Origin: Amphimedon queenslandica
Lineage: Eukaryota > Porifera > Demospongiae > Haplosclerida > Niphatidae
Direction: 5' to 3'
Length of the DNA stretch: 64,000 nucleotides
Assembly (NCBI RefSeq): GCF_000090795.2
Contig: NW_003546326.1
Span: 176,635 to 240,634, forward strand
The notes beneath the pieces were generated by a model. It had not been told where the DNA came from and made no database searches. It was given only the letters and a program-made list of their open reading frames with translations. Made by a program: the position numbers and the translations under genes. Below, piece after piece: positions 51,454 through 63,271 of this stretch (position 1 is its first letter; the number at the start of each line of letters is the position of its first letter).

Positions 51454-52675
51454 ATGAGCGAGAAAGAGAAGGATTCTCACACAAAAGAAGAGTTAGAGGA
51501 GGAAGATTATGACGACATACCCGATCTGGAGAGCGTTGAGAGTTCAGAGGTACAGTTTTATGAAGTTATACACGAGATTATACACTTCCTTTGCATAGTA
51601 TTGTGATTCTGATGATGATCCTACCTTGAATTCACCAGTGCCAGAGATAAAGGAACTAAACTCGCCTAACTGTAAGACCCACACATTGACACATCCCATA
51701 TAACAAATTTACGTGACTTCTTTCTAGTTGTCATTGCAAAAGCTTGTCTGAATATGGCTGGTGGTTTCGACAGCGTTTTTAAAGAGTTTGAAGTCCTCAT
51801 GATCTACACATACACTCCTTTCCTCTATGGTGAACACATAGATACTGCTTACTGGGACAGACAGGTACACCATGTACATGTACGCATGTACAAGTATGGT
51901 TTTGTGGTGTGTCTTTCTTTTGTATGTCTTTTGACATGCCAAGTTACACATCTGTAGTTCCTTTTAAAATATTAATTATATTTTATTGATAGTATTAACG
52001 TGCATGTACGTATTATTATTAATTAATGCTTTTTTTGTGGTCTCATTAAATTTCGTTTGTTATTAGTGGTTTGGATTGTTCAGGAAAGCAAACTTAATCT
52101 CTGAAAGGTTAGTACATTTTTCCTCTTCCCCCCTCTCATGCATACACACTCTCTCCCTCACTCTTCCCTCTCTCTCCTCTCCCCCCTCTCATACACACTC
52201 TCCCTCTCTCTCCTCTCCTCTCCTCCCTGTTCTTCTGTATGACGTGGGTGGGTGGTCTACTGCATGTATCCATGTTTAATCTCCATATATGGAAGTGCTA
52301 AGAATGCTCTGTTGTTGATTATGAAATAGTGATTAAATGAATTCATTTTGTTTACTTTTATAGACCGTATAATCTTGACCACCTGTTCATCAGGGACTTC
52401 AGAGTCCTCGAGATACTCGGACTGACCCTTGACTGGTGTTGGGCTCATTTTGTAAGTATAATTAGTTGGCGTGGCTTAAACATGTCACATGATTGTCACA
52501 TGACAGGGCCCAATGCTGGACGCAGTGTATCTTACTACATTGTTGGACTTTTGGTCAAGCGTCGGTGATAATAAAGACTTTTCAAAAGTGGTGGATTATG
52601 CTAAAAGCTTAAAGTGGTTTAATGAAATGTAAGAGAGAGGAATAGAGAAAAGAAAAAATAAAATATTGAGAATTT

Positions 52676-52715
<40 letters not shown>

Positions 52716-54390
52716 CTCAGACTAAATCACATTGAATCTCAACCTAATGATCTTGGATTGAATAATTCAGAATTCAAGGATTATCCTCATACAGTTGAGC
52801 TCTGTGTCATTTATGCTATCTGTCATGGTAAGGCTATATTATAAAGAATTAAAGAAATTTATTATGATTATAAATAATGATTTTATTTATGCTTTGCTTG
52901 TTGGTTTACATGTAAATGTATATTGCATCTGGAAAGTCCCATATGTGCATGTATACAATGTGTTTCCTGGAAATCTAGAAGTTTCTGGGAATTTCATAAT
53001 CATGAATATAGTTTGCTAAGTAATGATTGCTATTACTTGAGTAATGGTGTATTATGATGAAGCCACACATCAAATAAACAGACCGCCCATATTGCAACAT
53101 ACAAGTATTAATGTATAGTTAAAATTAAACTTAAACGGAAACAGCTCAAACTTGATATACAACATAAGTACATGTATCAGAAAAAAATTATTAAAATGTA
53201 GATTTCTCTCCTTGTGATTTTTGTTGAAAATACCCTGTACTATATAGTATGGGGTCTAACTGGGTATTACAATCCACTGGCAAGAAGGTGCATGAGCCAA
53301 AATCCTGTAGGAAACTTATGGCACTTTGCTTATCTTGACACCTCTTTCTCTCTCTCCTTTCCCTCTCTCTCTTGCTATTATAGTAAGTTACCAGATAATA
53401 GCTAAACATGGTGCAAGGCATACATTCAAGACAGACTTTGACTCAAGGACACGAATAGCCAGTGGAGTGTATTCCAGCGAGATACAGCACAGTCTGGAGA
53501 GAGCTGAGATATCATTCCTTGTACTAGAAAGAGTTGAATATCTAAATCAATACAGGACTGCCCTAAGACTCAGGTATTAAATAATTAATAGATCAAAAAC
53601 TTGACATATTTTAGCCTCCTCTTTTAACTGTTCTTTTCTCTCTCTCTCTCTCTCTCCAGTCCTTTTGACAAGACAATCTACGAGAGCAGGCTTCAAGCTC
53701 AAATACTTGGTGCCCATTACATGTAAGTTTATTGTATAGCCACACCCATTTATATCTCTTCATAGGGACGCTGCCTCGGACAGTATGAGGCTACTGTGTC
53801 TTCAGAAAAATCACAGAGAAGTAAGGAAGAGAGTGGTTGTGTGTCACATTATTATTGTACATGTCACAGGCTCACATGTGTTTGATAAAGTCCCTGCATG
53901 AACTCCATGAAGATACTAGGGCTAACATAGCTAGGGAAAAGTATTTCCAATTGTTCAAAATGTCATCCGATAGGACGAGACTGGAAAGATTCTTAATTAC
54001 AAAAGGTAAAAATGAAAGAGAGAGAGAGAGAGGAGGGAATGACATGAATTTTACTTTGTCTGTTTTTGTTATTCTACTTTAGAGTGTGATATCCCAATTG
54101 TCAGATCAGTAGTAAGTATATATAATCTATGCATACATGTACATGTATACATACTGTACATTTATTTATTTTTATCAATTGTTTATTTATTCATTCCATT
54201 CACTATAGCACACAGATTCCAGCCATTTAGACTATAAATGCTTAGTAGAATTAAGCAAAGTGGTTAGTACATACTGTACACGTACATTGCATATTGTACA
54301 TGTATTAATAGTAGCACTATGTGTGTATGTATTTATACAATGTACATGTACATGTACATGTATATACTGTACTTTTAACAAACAGTTATG

Positions 54391-54426
<36 letters not shown>

Positions 54427-57400
54427 TCACACGTATATAACATTATTTTATTTCTGTAATTTATTTATTTAATAGTATGTTGAAGTTCACAAAAAAACTT
54501 ATAATCCCTTTCTCTTCCTAGGGTACTAGCTATTACCACAAAGGTGAATATGACGATGCTCATATTGCATTCGGTATATGTATAAAGAATGCACGCGATA
54601 AAGCATTGGTGAGTGTACGTACATGTACAACAATACATGTACATTCTCTTTCTTTATCATGTATCCACTTGTTTTCTTTTTCTCTATGTAGTGGAGATAT
54701 TCAGTGTCCTGGAGAGAAGGCCTGAGGTTCCTAATAGCCGTCCAGTATTGCTATGCGCAGTCTTTGTTCAATATGGGCAAGTGTCTCGCTGCTATCGATA
54801 CCTTCCTTAAGCTCCGTCGCTATCACATGATCTATCCCTTTCCAGCTGCACACTTGTCCTGTGCCATGTACTATGTGAAACAGAACAGGTGAGTAATACT
54901 AAATGTGTTGCATACATTCTAGCATTTCAATAGTATCCAAGTAATATCCTATTAATATCCTAATAATATTCTAATAATATCATGATAATATCCTAATAGG
55001 TATGCAGACGCAATGCAGTATGTTAACAGTGGTCTCAAAGTGTGTGACTCGTTTGAGCCTCACGAGTTCTCCGTGCTGTACTGGCCTGGAACCAACCTTC
55101 TATTGAAGGAATGTCAGCCTCAGAATGCCAAGGTATAGGAACGGGAGTATGAGTATGGAAATATGGAGTTTTGTGTTGTGTAGATAAAACTGATCCAGCT
55201 TAGAGCAGATATATTGAAAGAGATGGAGCCATTGGCTAACTGTCAGTATTCACAGTGTTTGAATTATAACATGGAGGCTAAGCTGAAGCAGGAGGGAGAA
55301 GGTATACTTGTATAACTTGTAAAAATAATATTTCACTCTTCACTGTCTCTCTCTCTCCCTCTCCCTCCTTCCCTCGTTAGAGTATAAAGGACAGTATGTG
55401 TTGAAGTGTACCAGGAGATGTTTCATTCCGTTTCATCCAACTTGTTGGACAAAGCAAAAAAACTCACTTTGCTTTCCTGACGATAGATCAGTCATATCAG
55501 AGTGTTGCTTGAAACCAGACTGTAAAGGGAAGATAACACATGTCATAGAATATGACCACATGGACAAAATAAAGGTATTAATATTATACTTTATTATCAT
55601 TATTGACTATTTATTATTATTTTTATAGACTGAAGTAACTGTACATGATTTTAATGGAGATGTGAAGAAGAGGAAAGAAGACGACCCTACTCCATTGTCA
55701 AACTCACTGCCGTCAGAGACTAACAGCAAGACAGACAAAGGGACTGAGAATTCTAAAGGAGAGGACACTAGCCCTCCAGTTGAACAAGAGCCGAAACCAA
55801 TCAAAGAGGAAGCAAAACAGGTTTGACCAGTTATTATTGCAAGGTTATGAGTTGATGATTTCTATTTTAGACTTGTAATGGAATTGAAGCTAGAAATGGT
55901 GAGTTGTAGGCTCCTCTCTGTTTGTGACCTTTGACCCTTGATCTTTAGGTAAAGAGAATGTAAAGGTAACTGATAGACAATCGGAAGAGAAAGAAACCAA
56001 ACCAAAATCAAGAAAGAAGAAGAAATCAAAGCAACAAAAGGAGGTACGTGTTATCTAGTGTTCTAAATTTAGTAACAGCATGCTATATTTAGTAACATTA
56101 TTACTTTATGTATTTGATAGGAGGAGGCTCCAAAGGTGAATAATTTAGGTTATGCTCCTTTTGTCATGCCAGATAAGAATATAGTGTTTAGGAACAGAAT
56201 CGAAAAAGACAGAGAATTAGCGTATGTACATGTACACGTTACGGTTGTTTCTAATTTTTCTTTCATTGTAGTGCTATGAGGGAGTCTGATCCAGCTGCTA
56301 CAGTTACTGTCCCTAAACACCGTCTGAGAGAGAGAGTGAGGCATTTCGAAGGTAAGGACATGGACTCGAAACCAGATCTGCCATTGAACGTTGAGATAGA
56401 TGATTCACAGATATACAACTTCATTGTGAGGTAACTGGCAGAGAAAATAAGAATATGATGTGTGCATGTACACATGTATCATGTGTGTTTGCTTCTGTTA
56501 CTGTGTTTTCATTTTACAAGTTACAGCAATGAATGTCAAAGTCTCATGACTATTTTAAAACTTAGCATGTACAGCTCATGTATTGTAAAACTTATGATAT
56601 TTCTTTTTATTTATTTTTCCATACTCCCCTGATCCTGGCCCAGCTATTACGAGGGGATATTTAAAGAGCATGGGCCACTTGAACCAATGGATGCCATACT
56701 CTCTGATAGCCTTCAGAACTTCAAAGGAAAGAAGGAGTTTGAGAGAGTCCTCTCGCATCATGGCGGGCTAGGAGACTTCCTGCTTAGTTTGCCTAACTTC
56801 AAGAGAGTTGAGAGTGGTACAGGGAAGACATTGATTGGGCTTGAAGAGAAGCCTGATGATAAAGGAGAGACAGGACTTGAAAGGAAGACTCCTACTGAAG
56901 AAGACAAGCCTCCCAATGGAGACCAGAGTAGTAGTAGCAATGAAGCAAAGGGAGATGATGATAGTAAGAGTGATGAAAGTAACACTCATTCTTCAGATTC
57001 CAGCTCTAATGAACACAAAGACAATGCTACAGCAGATACTATAGACACTCTCTCAAAGGATAATGCTCCCTCCGATATAGATACAGTGGATAGTGCTATC
57101 GGTGTAACGGAAGGGGTTACTGGTATAACGGAAGGTGCTACTGGTATAACGGAAGGTGCTACTGGTGTAATGGACGATAATACTGGTACTGTATCAGGAG
57201 ATGTTGATACTACTGGTGTACAAGTAGGAGACATCGAGTCAGAGATAAGAACTAGCCCAGAGACAAATGGAGGAACAGCCACTACAGAAGAAGTGGACAC
57301 ATCAGGCAATGATACGACCACTGGACCAGCTGTTGAACAATCAACCACTACACCCGAGAAACCTGTGATAGAAGAAACCGACGGTAATATAGAACCTGAA

Positions 57401-58163
57401 CCTCCTGAACCAGACACTCCAAATGAAGATGAGGGGACCAAAGACAATGATAAAGCTACAGAGTCTAAAACTGGGGATGATGATACACCAGCTGCTAAAG
57501 AAGTAAAGGAAAAGAAGAAAAAGAAAAATGATAAATTCATTATCGGAGGAGCAAAGGCTTTGAGAGAAGAGCAGCCTGCAATACAACACGTGGGAATAGA
57601 ACCACACCAGCATGTGGGAATAGGACCACATGATGTAGCTCCCATTAGAATAGGCTGCACTCATGCTCCTGTGTCCCCTCCTCCACCGCCTGAAATAATA
57701 CAAGTGGAGAAAAAGACTGAAGTTCATAGTGTAGAGAAAGAAGAGGAAGATGAAGAAGAAGAAGAAGAAGAGAAGGCCGGCAGTAGTGATAAGTCAACCC
57801 AGTCCTCTATACTTGATACCAGGCAGACTGAGACACAGACTGAGACTCTAGTAGTGAGGACACTAGGGATCAATACTGACCCAATGCCGGTTGTAAAGAC
57901 TTATAAAGAGAATTATGAGGAGGTGAAGGAAGCATATGAGAAGCTTTTAAAGGAGAAGAAGAGTCTTGAATCAAAGTTGAATGTGAGCGAAGACACTAAA
58001 GTCAAAATGCAGAGACAGCATTCAAGAGAACTGGATAAAAATGTTAAGAAAGCTCAGAGCGAAATGAGAAAAGTAAGAATGAGAGTCTCTTGTGTTTTTA
58101 TATCCTTTCTTGTCTTTTCTTCTTCTCACCTGCACAATCTTGATTTTGTATTTCTCCCTCCCT

Positions 58164-58215
<52 letters not shown>

Positions 58216-58386
58216 TTAGGAAATGGAGTCAAAGTTACATCACAATGAAGAGCTACTCAAGTCAGAGAGGGACAAGCTCCAGAGGGAGAGAAGAGAGAGC
58301 AGCGAACAGATCAAGACATTGAAGGCAGACAATAAACAGCTTCAGGATAAACTGAACAAGTACAGTCACTACATAATAATAATAAC

Positions 58387-58455
<69 letters not shown>

Positions 58456-61164
58456 CCTGTCCCTATCTTTTTTCTCCCCTTTCTTTCCTCCTCAGACTTA
58501 AGAAAGATATGCAAAAGAAAGATAAAGAAAAACAAGATGCCTCTAAAGCTTTCCAAGATGAAAAGTATGCAGTATCTATTGGTAATGGGACTGACTTATA
58601 ATCCACTGATGCAGGGAAGAAACAGCAAAGAAACTTGCTTCACTTGAAGAACACTATCAGAGTCTCATTGAGGCCTCAAAAAAGAGAGCAATAGAGTCTG
58701 AAGTACGTTTACTGATCGAACGTAAAGAAACCTTCATTAAGCCAACCGAACAAAGACTACAAGAACTTGATAGATTATGGTAAGCCTATAGGCATGGAGC
58801 ATAATGTGTATTAATTGTTTTAATAGTAAATTTGCATCACAAGCAATGCCAGGAGTAGAGACTGAGCTGGTAGCTTATAGGGAGCAAGTGAAGGCATCAT
58901 TGGATACATTCAAGGTGAATATATAGCAATATGGCAGTCACATGAACTTGATTCTCTCTTCCCCCCTCTCTCTCTCTTCTCCAGAGCTCAATTGATGATC
59001 AAGTTAGTAAATTGAACAAGAAAGGAGCCGAGTTGAATGATTTAGAACCAGTCAATCCGCCACTGTCACACATGTCACCACAACTAAAAATGGTGAGTTG
59101 ATTAGTACATTCACTGTAATATCAACATCCAACCTTCTTTTCATAGAAAACCCAGCTGGTTCAGAGATCTTTATTTGCATCACTCCAGCGTGGTGGAGGA
59201 GTACCTGGTCTACAGCCTTCAGGAATACAGCAACCACCAGGAATCCAACCACCAGCTATGCACACACCTCAAGAACCTCCCCCACCTCCAGTCTCAATGG
59301 TAGATCAAAACATGAAGACAGGTACAGAGATAAGCAATGTTTGTTATTATTATTTATTATTTTATTTTAATTTATTTTACAGGAGGGAGTGAAGGAGGGA
59401 GTGGATCAGATAATGTATTGACATTTCCAAGTGCAAATCCTGAATCACATTCCCATGTACAGATTGGTAGTGGTTTTGGAATGAATAGTGCTACTAGTAA
59501 CAGTGGTATGGGTGGTGGTATGGGTCCCAGTTTATCAGGATTGGAGCAGACTGGTATGGGAATGAATCAGACAGGCATGGGAATGAATCAGCCTGGTATG
59601 GGAATGGGACCCAGTCAGATGAGAATGGGACCTGGTCAAACTAATGGTCAAAGTAGCATGGGAATGAACCAAAATAGTATGGGAATGGGTCCAGCTATGA
59701 ATCAGGCAGGAATGAGTATTGATCAAGGTAGTATGGGAATGGGTTTCAATCAGACCAGTTCCAGTGGAATGGGAATGAGTCTCGGTGGCCAAACTGGAAT
59801 AGAAACTGGAATGAATTTTAGTCAAGCTCCCAACCAGCCTGACATGGGGATGGGAATGGGTCTGAGTCAAGTAGGAATGGGAATGAATCAGTTCGGAATG
59901 GGAATGAACCTGCCTCAAGGTGGAATGGGAATGGGTCAATCTGCTATGAACATGGATCACTCTAGAATGGGAATGGGTTCTATTGGAACGGGAATGGGAC
60001 CTGGAAGTTTAGGAATGGGTCATGTAGGAACAGGAATGGGTAAAGCAGGCTCATTCAGTGGAGGAATGAGTATGAATCCACCACAAGTATCAGCGTCTAA
60101 TCAGAATCCTTCAATGCAGCCTCCACCAGCTAGTCAAGGAGGAGGAGCTAAACCAAACTCTGAGAGGAGAAATTTTGATCAGCTGGTATCTAAACTCTCT
60201 CCACATTATCCTCACTATTCGAGGTAGATAGAAAGACAATAGTACTGTTCATTTTTAATGTAATGTACACTGTATACTATAGGGAGGATTTCAAGAGAGC
60301 CGTTTTAGAACTGAGAAAGAACATAAGTCTCACTGGCCTGCCACTAGATGATGTCATTCAGAAAGTAAATGAACAATAGTAGTATCATTATTATTATTGT
60401 TAATATGCTACTTGATATAACTGTATTAGGTAAGAGAAGTTATAAATGAGAAAGAAATGAGTAGAATGAATCCACCTCAAGTTCCTTCATCATTGTCTCA
60501 AATGACACCAAGTGATGGTTTTCCATTCTCTCAGCAACCTCTGATGAATCAGGTATACAATAACCTAATAATAACCTAATCATTATAATTATAATTATAA
60601 TGAACTCAGTATAATAAAAGGCTATTATTCTAATTTTAATTTTCTTTCATGTACAGGGGGGCTCCATGTTTCGTCCTAATATCCTGCAGCAGCCATCTCC
60701 TATGCAATCTCCTCCATTGCCAGTTCGTCATTTACAGCAACACCAGCAGCAGCAGTGGGCACAGCATCAAGCCCAAAAACAGCATCAAATGCAGGCACTC
60801 CAGCAACAGCATCAGCAAATGCAGCAGCACCAACAGCAGTTGCAGCAGCAGCTTCAATCCCAGCAGCATCATCATCACATGGAGTACAATGATGATAACA
60901 ATTGTATCATATGCTATGAGGATATGGCCCCTAGTGATTCTATTGCATTGGACTGTAGGCACAGATTCCATAGTCATGTGAGCTTCTGATAGATACCCTC
61001 TATCTAATACATTTATGTAGTCTTGGTTGTGATTTTGTCTGATCCTTTTTCTTTTATTTTCTTTTCTTCATTAGTGTATTCGTTCGTGGTTGAAGGAACA
61101 GAAAACGTGCCCAACGTGTCGTAAATATGCTTTACTCAAGGACGAGTTCCCATTCCTTAATTAA
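51454..61164 (+). CDS. TTC3: E3 ubiquitin ligase TTC3 (TPR protein with C-terminal RING)
   Basis: Thirty-five exons join in frame to about 2041 residues; human TTC3 is 2025. TTC3 is a RING ubiquitin ligase reported to act on phosphorylated Akt. Supporting features: an N-terminal helical TPR region; a Cys-rich block CTRRCFIPFHPTCWTK followed by CCLKPDCKGKI, which aligns with the post-TPR segment of TTC3; SYYEGIFKEHGPL and HHGGLGDFLL, the conserved motif shared with DZIP3; a coiled coil; and a C-terminal RING-H2, CIICYEDMAPSD ... LDCRHRFHSHCIRSWL ... TCPTCR, followed by a short tail in the human order. ATG 51454 opens a short acidic N-terminus and all phases fit. The middle carries lineage-specific low-complexity tracts (Gly/Met/Asn and Gln/His). 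Confidence 0.92.
53110..53255 (-). repeat. 186-bp palindrome-repeat family, decayed copy in TTC3 intron
   Basis: A partial unit in reverse orientation with recognisable words (cagctcaaacttgatatac, acataagtacatgta) and a degraded palindrome (ccctgtactatatagtatgg) near 53231. Confidence 0.75.
54391..54423. repeat. CA dinucleotide microsatellite in TTC3 intron
   Basis: About 16 CA units in the intron between the exons ending at 54262 and starting at 54522. Confidence 0.9.
56644..61164 (+). other. TTC3 C-terminal half: disordered acidic region, coiled coil, Gly/Met tract, RING-H2
   Basis: Exons 56644-58072, 58220-58359, 58496-58564, 58615-58779, 58827-58914, 58985-59092, 59147-59321, 59383-60223, 60283-60364, 60430-60552, 60657-60977 and 61075-61164. 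The first exon holds the conserved HGGLGDFLL motif, then a Thr/Glu/Asp-rich region with GITEGATG repeats and a Glu run. A coiled coil follows (57895-58780). Exon 59383-60223 encodes dozens of GMGMNQ-type repeats. Exon 60657-60977 has a Gln/His tract and the first half of the RING; the last exon gives the second half. Confidence 0.87.
58372..58455. repeat. AAT trinucleotide microsatellite in TTC3 intron
   Basis: About 84 bp of AAT units with one early interruption, almost filling the intron 58360-58495. A pure CT run (about 58170-58205) lies just before the preceding acceptor. Confidence 0.92.
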
Positions 61165-61284
61165 GAAACTTCTAACGCTAACCTAAATATTGTATACGTT
61201 TAGTTTTTTTGACTCCCTATAATTAATTGTGCTGAGTAGTTTAATGACTTATAATAGTGTAAGTCTACTGCTACTATTATTATG

Positions 61285-61290
61285 AATAAA
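61285..61290 (+). terminator. polyadenylation signal AATAAA for TTC3
   Basis: Canonical AATAAA 121 nt after the TTC3 stop and 40 nt before the convergent LIPT1 stop, with an overlapping second AATAAA starting four bases later. Placement predicts a short 3' UTR that may run into the LIPT1 coding region on the other strand. Confidence 0.6.
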
Positions 61291-61329
61291 TAAAGAGAAA
61301 ATTAATTTTAACAATAAGTTCTTTTTTGA

Positions 61330-63131
61330 TCATTGTTTAGTAATGTATTCTCTAAAATTGATTCCTAAAAAAGAGAAAAAAATAAGATAGAGTGAGAGTA
61401 AAGATGATTTGCATACCCACTATTGAGTGATCACTTGATTTGGTTATTATTCCATTTTCAACTAGCATTGTCTCCTAATAAGAAACTCGTGTCAGTTACC
61501 ACTATACACTACTCACTGTACCTCTCCAATCGTTACGTTAAACTTTGGTGTCTTGTCCCAGATCCACTGTACACTTCTAAATTCTTTTTCCAGTTCACTT
61601 ATGCCTGGAAAGAGAGGCGAAGGAGATCCAGTGGGTGAGAATGGCTCTATATCAACCATCTGTACATAAAATATAATAATAATAGTAACATTAAAGATCA
61701 GTCTTTTACTTGGTGATGTCTTTTGTCTTTCAAGTCGTGCAACTCATAAAATTGAGCAGCTATTGCTTTGCATATGTCATCGTATTGCATCTTGTTCTCT
61801 TTCAGTAAGGTTTTTATATTAAGAGTCTCTGATGGGATACTCTGTGTGGCAGTCGTTGATGCAAAACTAAACTAAAAAAAATTAAAAATTCCAAATTATG
61901 TTAATTCTCCCATCTCAGCACCATAGGGTGAGGTTGTAAAATGGTATCCAACATCACTTTATCAGTGTCAATCAGTAAAGTGAAGTGGTGATAGGTGTGA
62001 TCTTTACCGACGCGTGCGGCACTGCCTGATACCTATTGGGTGTGGTTTAAGGCGACCTTTATCGACTGACCTTTTTCCCTTTGCATAATATGTCGTTTCG
62101 CTGTCCGACGTACAGCCTAACCCCCCAATTATTGTTAACAGCATCAGCGACAAGTTGGAGGTTACGGTGTCTGTTGTAGTCCAATTTATGAGCAAAGAAT
62201 GTGCAGTTGAGGTTACCCATATCCTGTATTAATGTACATATGTCATATGCAGGGTTTCCCACAGGATTTTGGCATAATGCCCAGTACATTTTTAATTAGA
62301 AAAAAACATCATTTATTGTATAGTACAGCTAGGAGAGATTTTTCTATTTAAAAAATTTTTCTTAATACATATACGCATATTTATGCTGTGTAGAAAGTTT
62401 TGAGTTGATTCCGATCAAGTTTGGATTTTTTTACAAATTTTTGAAGTTGCTAAAAAATCAGGCCAAAGTCCCCGTACTCTAGTACATGGTCTTGGGCCAA
62501 ATTTCGCCAAAATTGAAAAGTAGAGAATTCTTCATTTTTACAATTTTTCCTGATGCATATACATGTACTTATATTGTGTAGAAAGTTTGAGCTGATTCTG
62601 ATCAAAATTGAATTTTTTATTTATTTTTAAAGTTGCTCCAAAAGCCATGTGTTCAGACTAGCATAACCCTGGTCATGTCATGTGACTATCAGTCATGTGA
62701 CACTTACATGATACACTGCTCCACCCCCTGACCTCCGCCTTGCCATTTTTGTACCCGTTGATCTCAATTTTTCAAAATCTGCCTCCATCCAAGGGTTCTG
62801 AAAATGTTTAAGATTCTAACAAATTAAGAACCCCCATTTTACCTGAAACCTTCCCACTACAACCTATACACAGAAAATGACATCGCCTGACATCAAAGGA
62901 TAATTATGTAATTTTAGAACTCACACTTGGCTCGTTTCTCCATAGCAACAGGACACGCCTACCAAGATAGGAGACGTTGTCAAGGAGCCATGTTTCAAGA
63001 GCAAGATTAGCATAAATGTTATTGGATAAAGACCTGTACACAATAACCTGTCACAGAATAAATAGAAATAATAATGACACAATCAGATAAGCATATACCT
63101 CCTTCACTGGTTTATTCAGCCATTGACTCAT
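61330..63131 (-). CDS. LIPT1: lipoyltransferase 1, mitochondrial
   Basis: Ten exons on the minus strand: 63099-63131, 62925-63047, 62843-62863, 62708-62797, 62071-62223, 61922-62032, 61710-61871, 61522-61659, 61417-61474 and 61330-61364. They join to 307 residues (human LIPT1 is 373). LIPT1 transfers lipoyl groups to the E2 subunits of 2-oxoacid dehydrogenases in mitochondria. Landmarks: [32 protein letters not shown] (lipoate-binding loop), [17 protein letters not shown] and the ligase tail motif [11 protein letters not shown]. An in-frame stop lies 13-15 bp before the ATG, so this start has no long presequence; an additional 5' exon is possible. The C-terminus is short compared with human. 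Intron 62224-62707 carries the palindromic repeat. Confidence 0.92.
62285..62655 (+). repeat. 186-bp palindrome-repeat family, decayed copies in LIPT1 intron
   Basis: About two diverged units. The palindrome position reads ccccgtactctagtacatgg near 62471, with several mutations, while the flanking words (tacatgtacttat, gtttgagctgattc, tccgatcaa) remain clear. Confidence 0.8.
62843..62863 (-). other. 21-nt microexon of LIPT1
   Basis: Codes VVVGRFQ, equivalent to the VVIGRHQ motif ahead of NPW in LIPT1/LplA proteins. Both flanking introns are short (45 and 61 bp), with AG before and GTAAAA after. Conserved motif and phase 0 on both sides support it. Confidence 0.88.
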
Positions 63132-63271
63132 TCTATTGATATTTTAATTTTTAATTGACACTAATTACATAACATCTGTAACTATAGAAACAAACCACAG
63201 AGTATATACAGGACCAACATAAAAACTAAATAATAAGAAAAAATTATTAAATAATAATAACATTATTTTTT
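63132..63271 (-). other. short spacer between MRPS30-like stop and LIPT1 start
   Basis: 140 bp of AT-rich sequence on the strand of both genes. No canonical AATAAA is present on the minus strand; only AATAAT-type variants are seen. It must act as 3' end of one gene and 5' region of the next, unless the two are co-transcribed. Confidence 0.5.

Larger units (their letters stand above)
51454..56430 (+). other. TTC3 N-terminal half: acidic leader, TPR region, Cys/His block
   Basis: Exons 51454-51549, 51599-51671, 51728-51864, 52067-52107, 52364-52451, 52507-52628, 52721-52827, 53384-53573, 53660-53722, 53766-53820, 53870-54005, 54083-54111, 54209-54262, 54522-54608, 54692-54888, 55000-55132, 55184-55301, 55381-55574, 55629-55820, 55871-55898, 55949-56043, 56121-56221 and 56272-56430. 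TPR-like helices are clearest in 54522-55132 (YYHKGEYDDAHIAFGICIKN; FLIAVQYCYAQSLFNMGKCL). A Lys-rich stretch (SRKKKKSKQQK) near 56030 could be a nuclear localisation signal. Confidence 0.85.

Noticed and set aside
56986-57660. Minus-strand 224-codon frame opposite the TTC3 acidic region
   Set aside because: Val/Ser/Pro-rich shadow of Thr/Glu/Asp codons; no family resemblance.
59535-59960. Minus-strand His/Ser/Thr-rich frame opposite the Gly/Met block of TTC3
   Set aside because: Antisense of a repeat; the plus-strand exon has correct splice phases on both sides and lies in a conserved gene.
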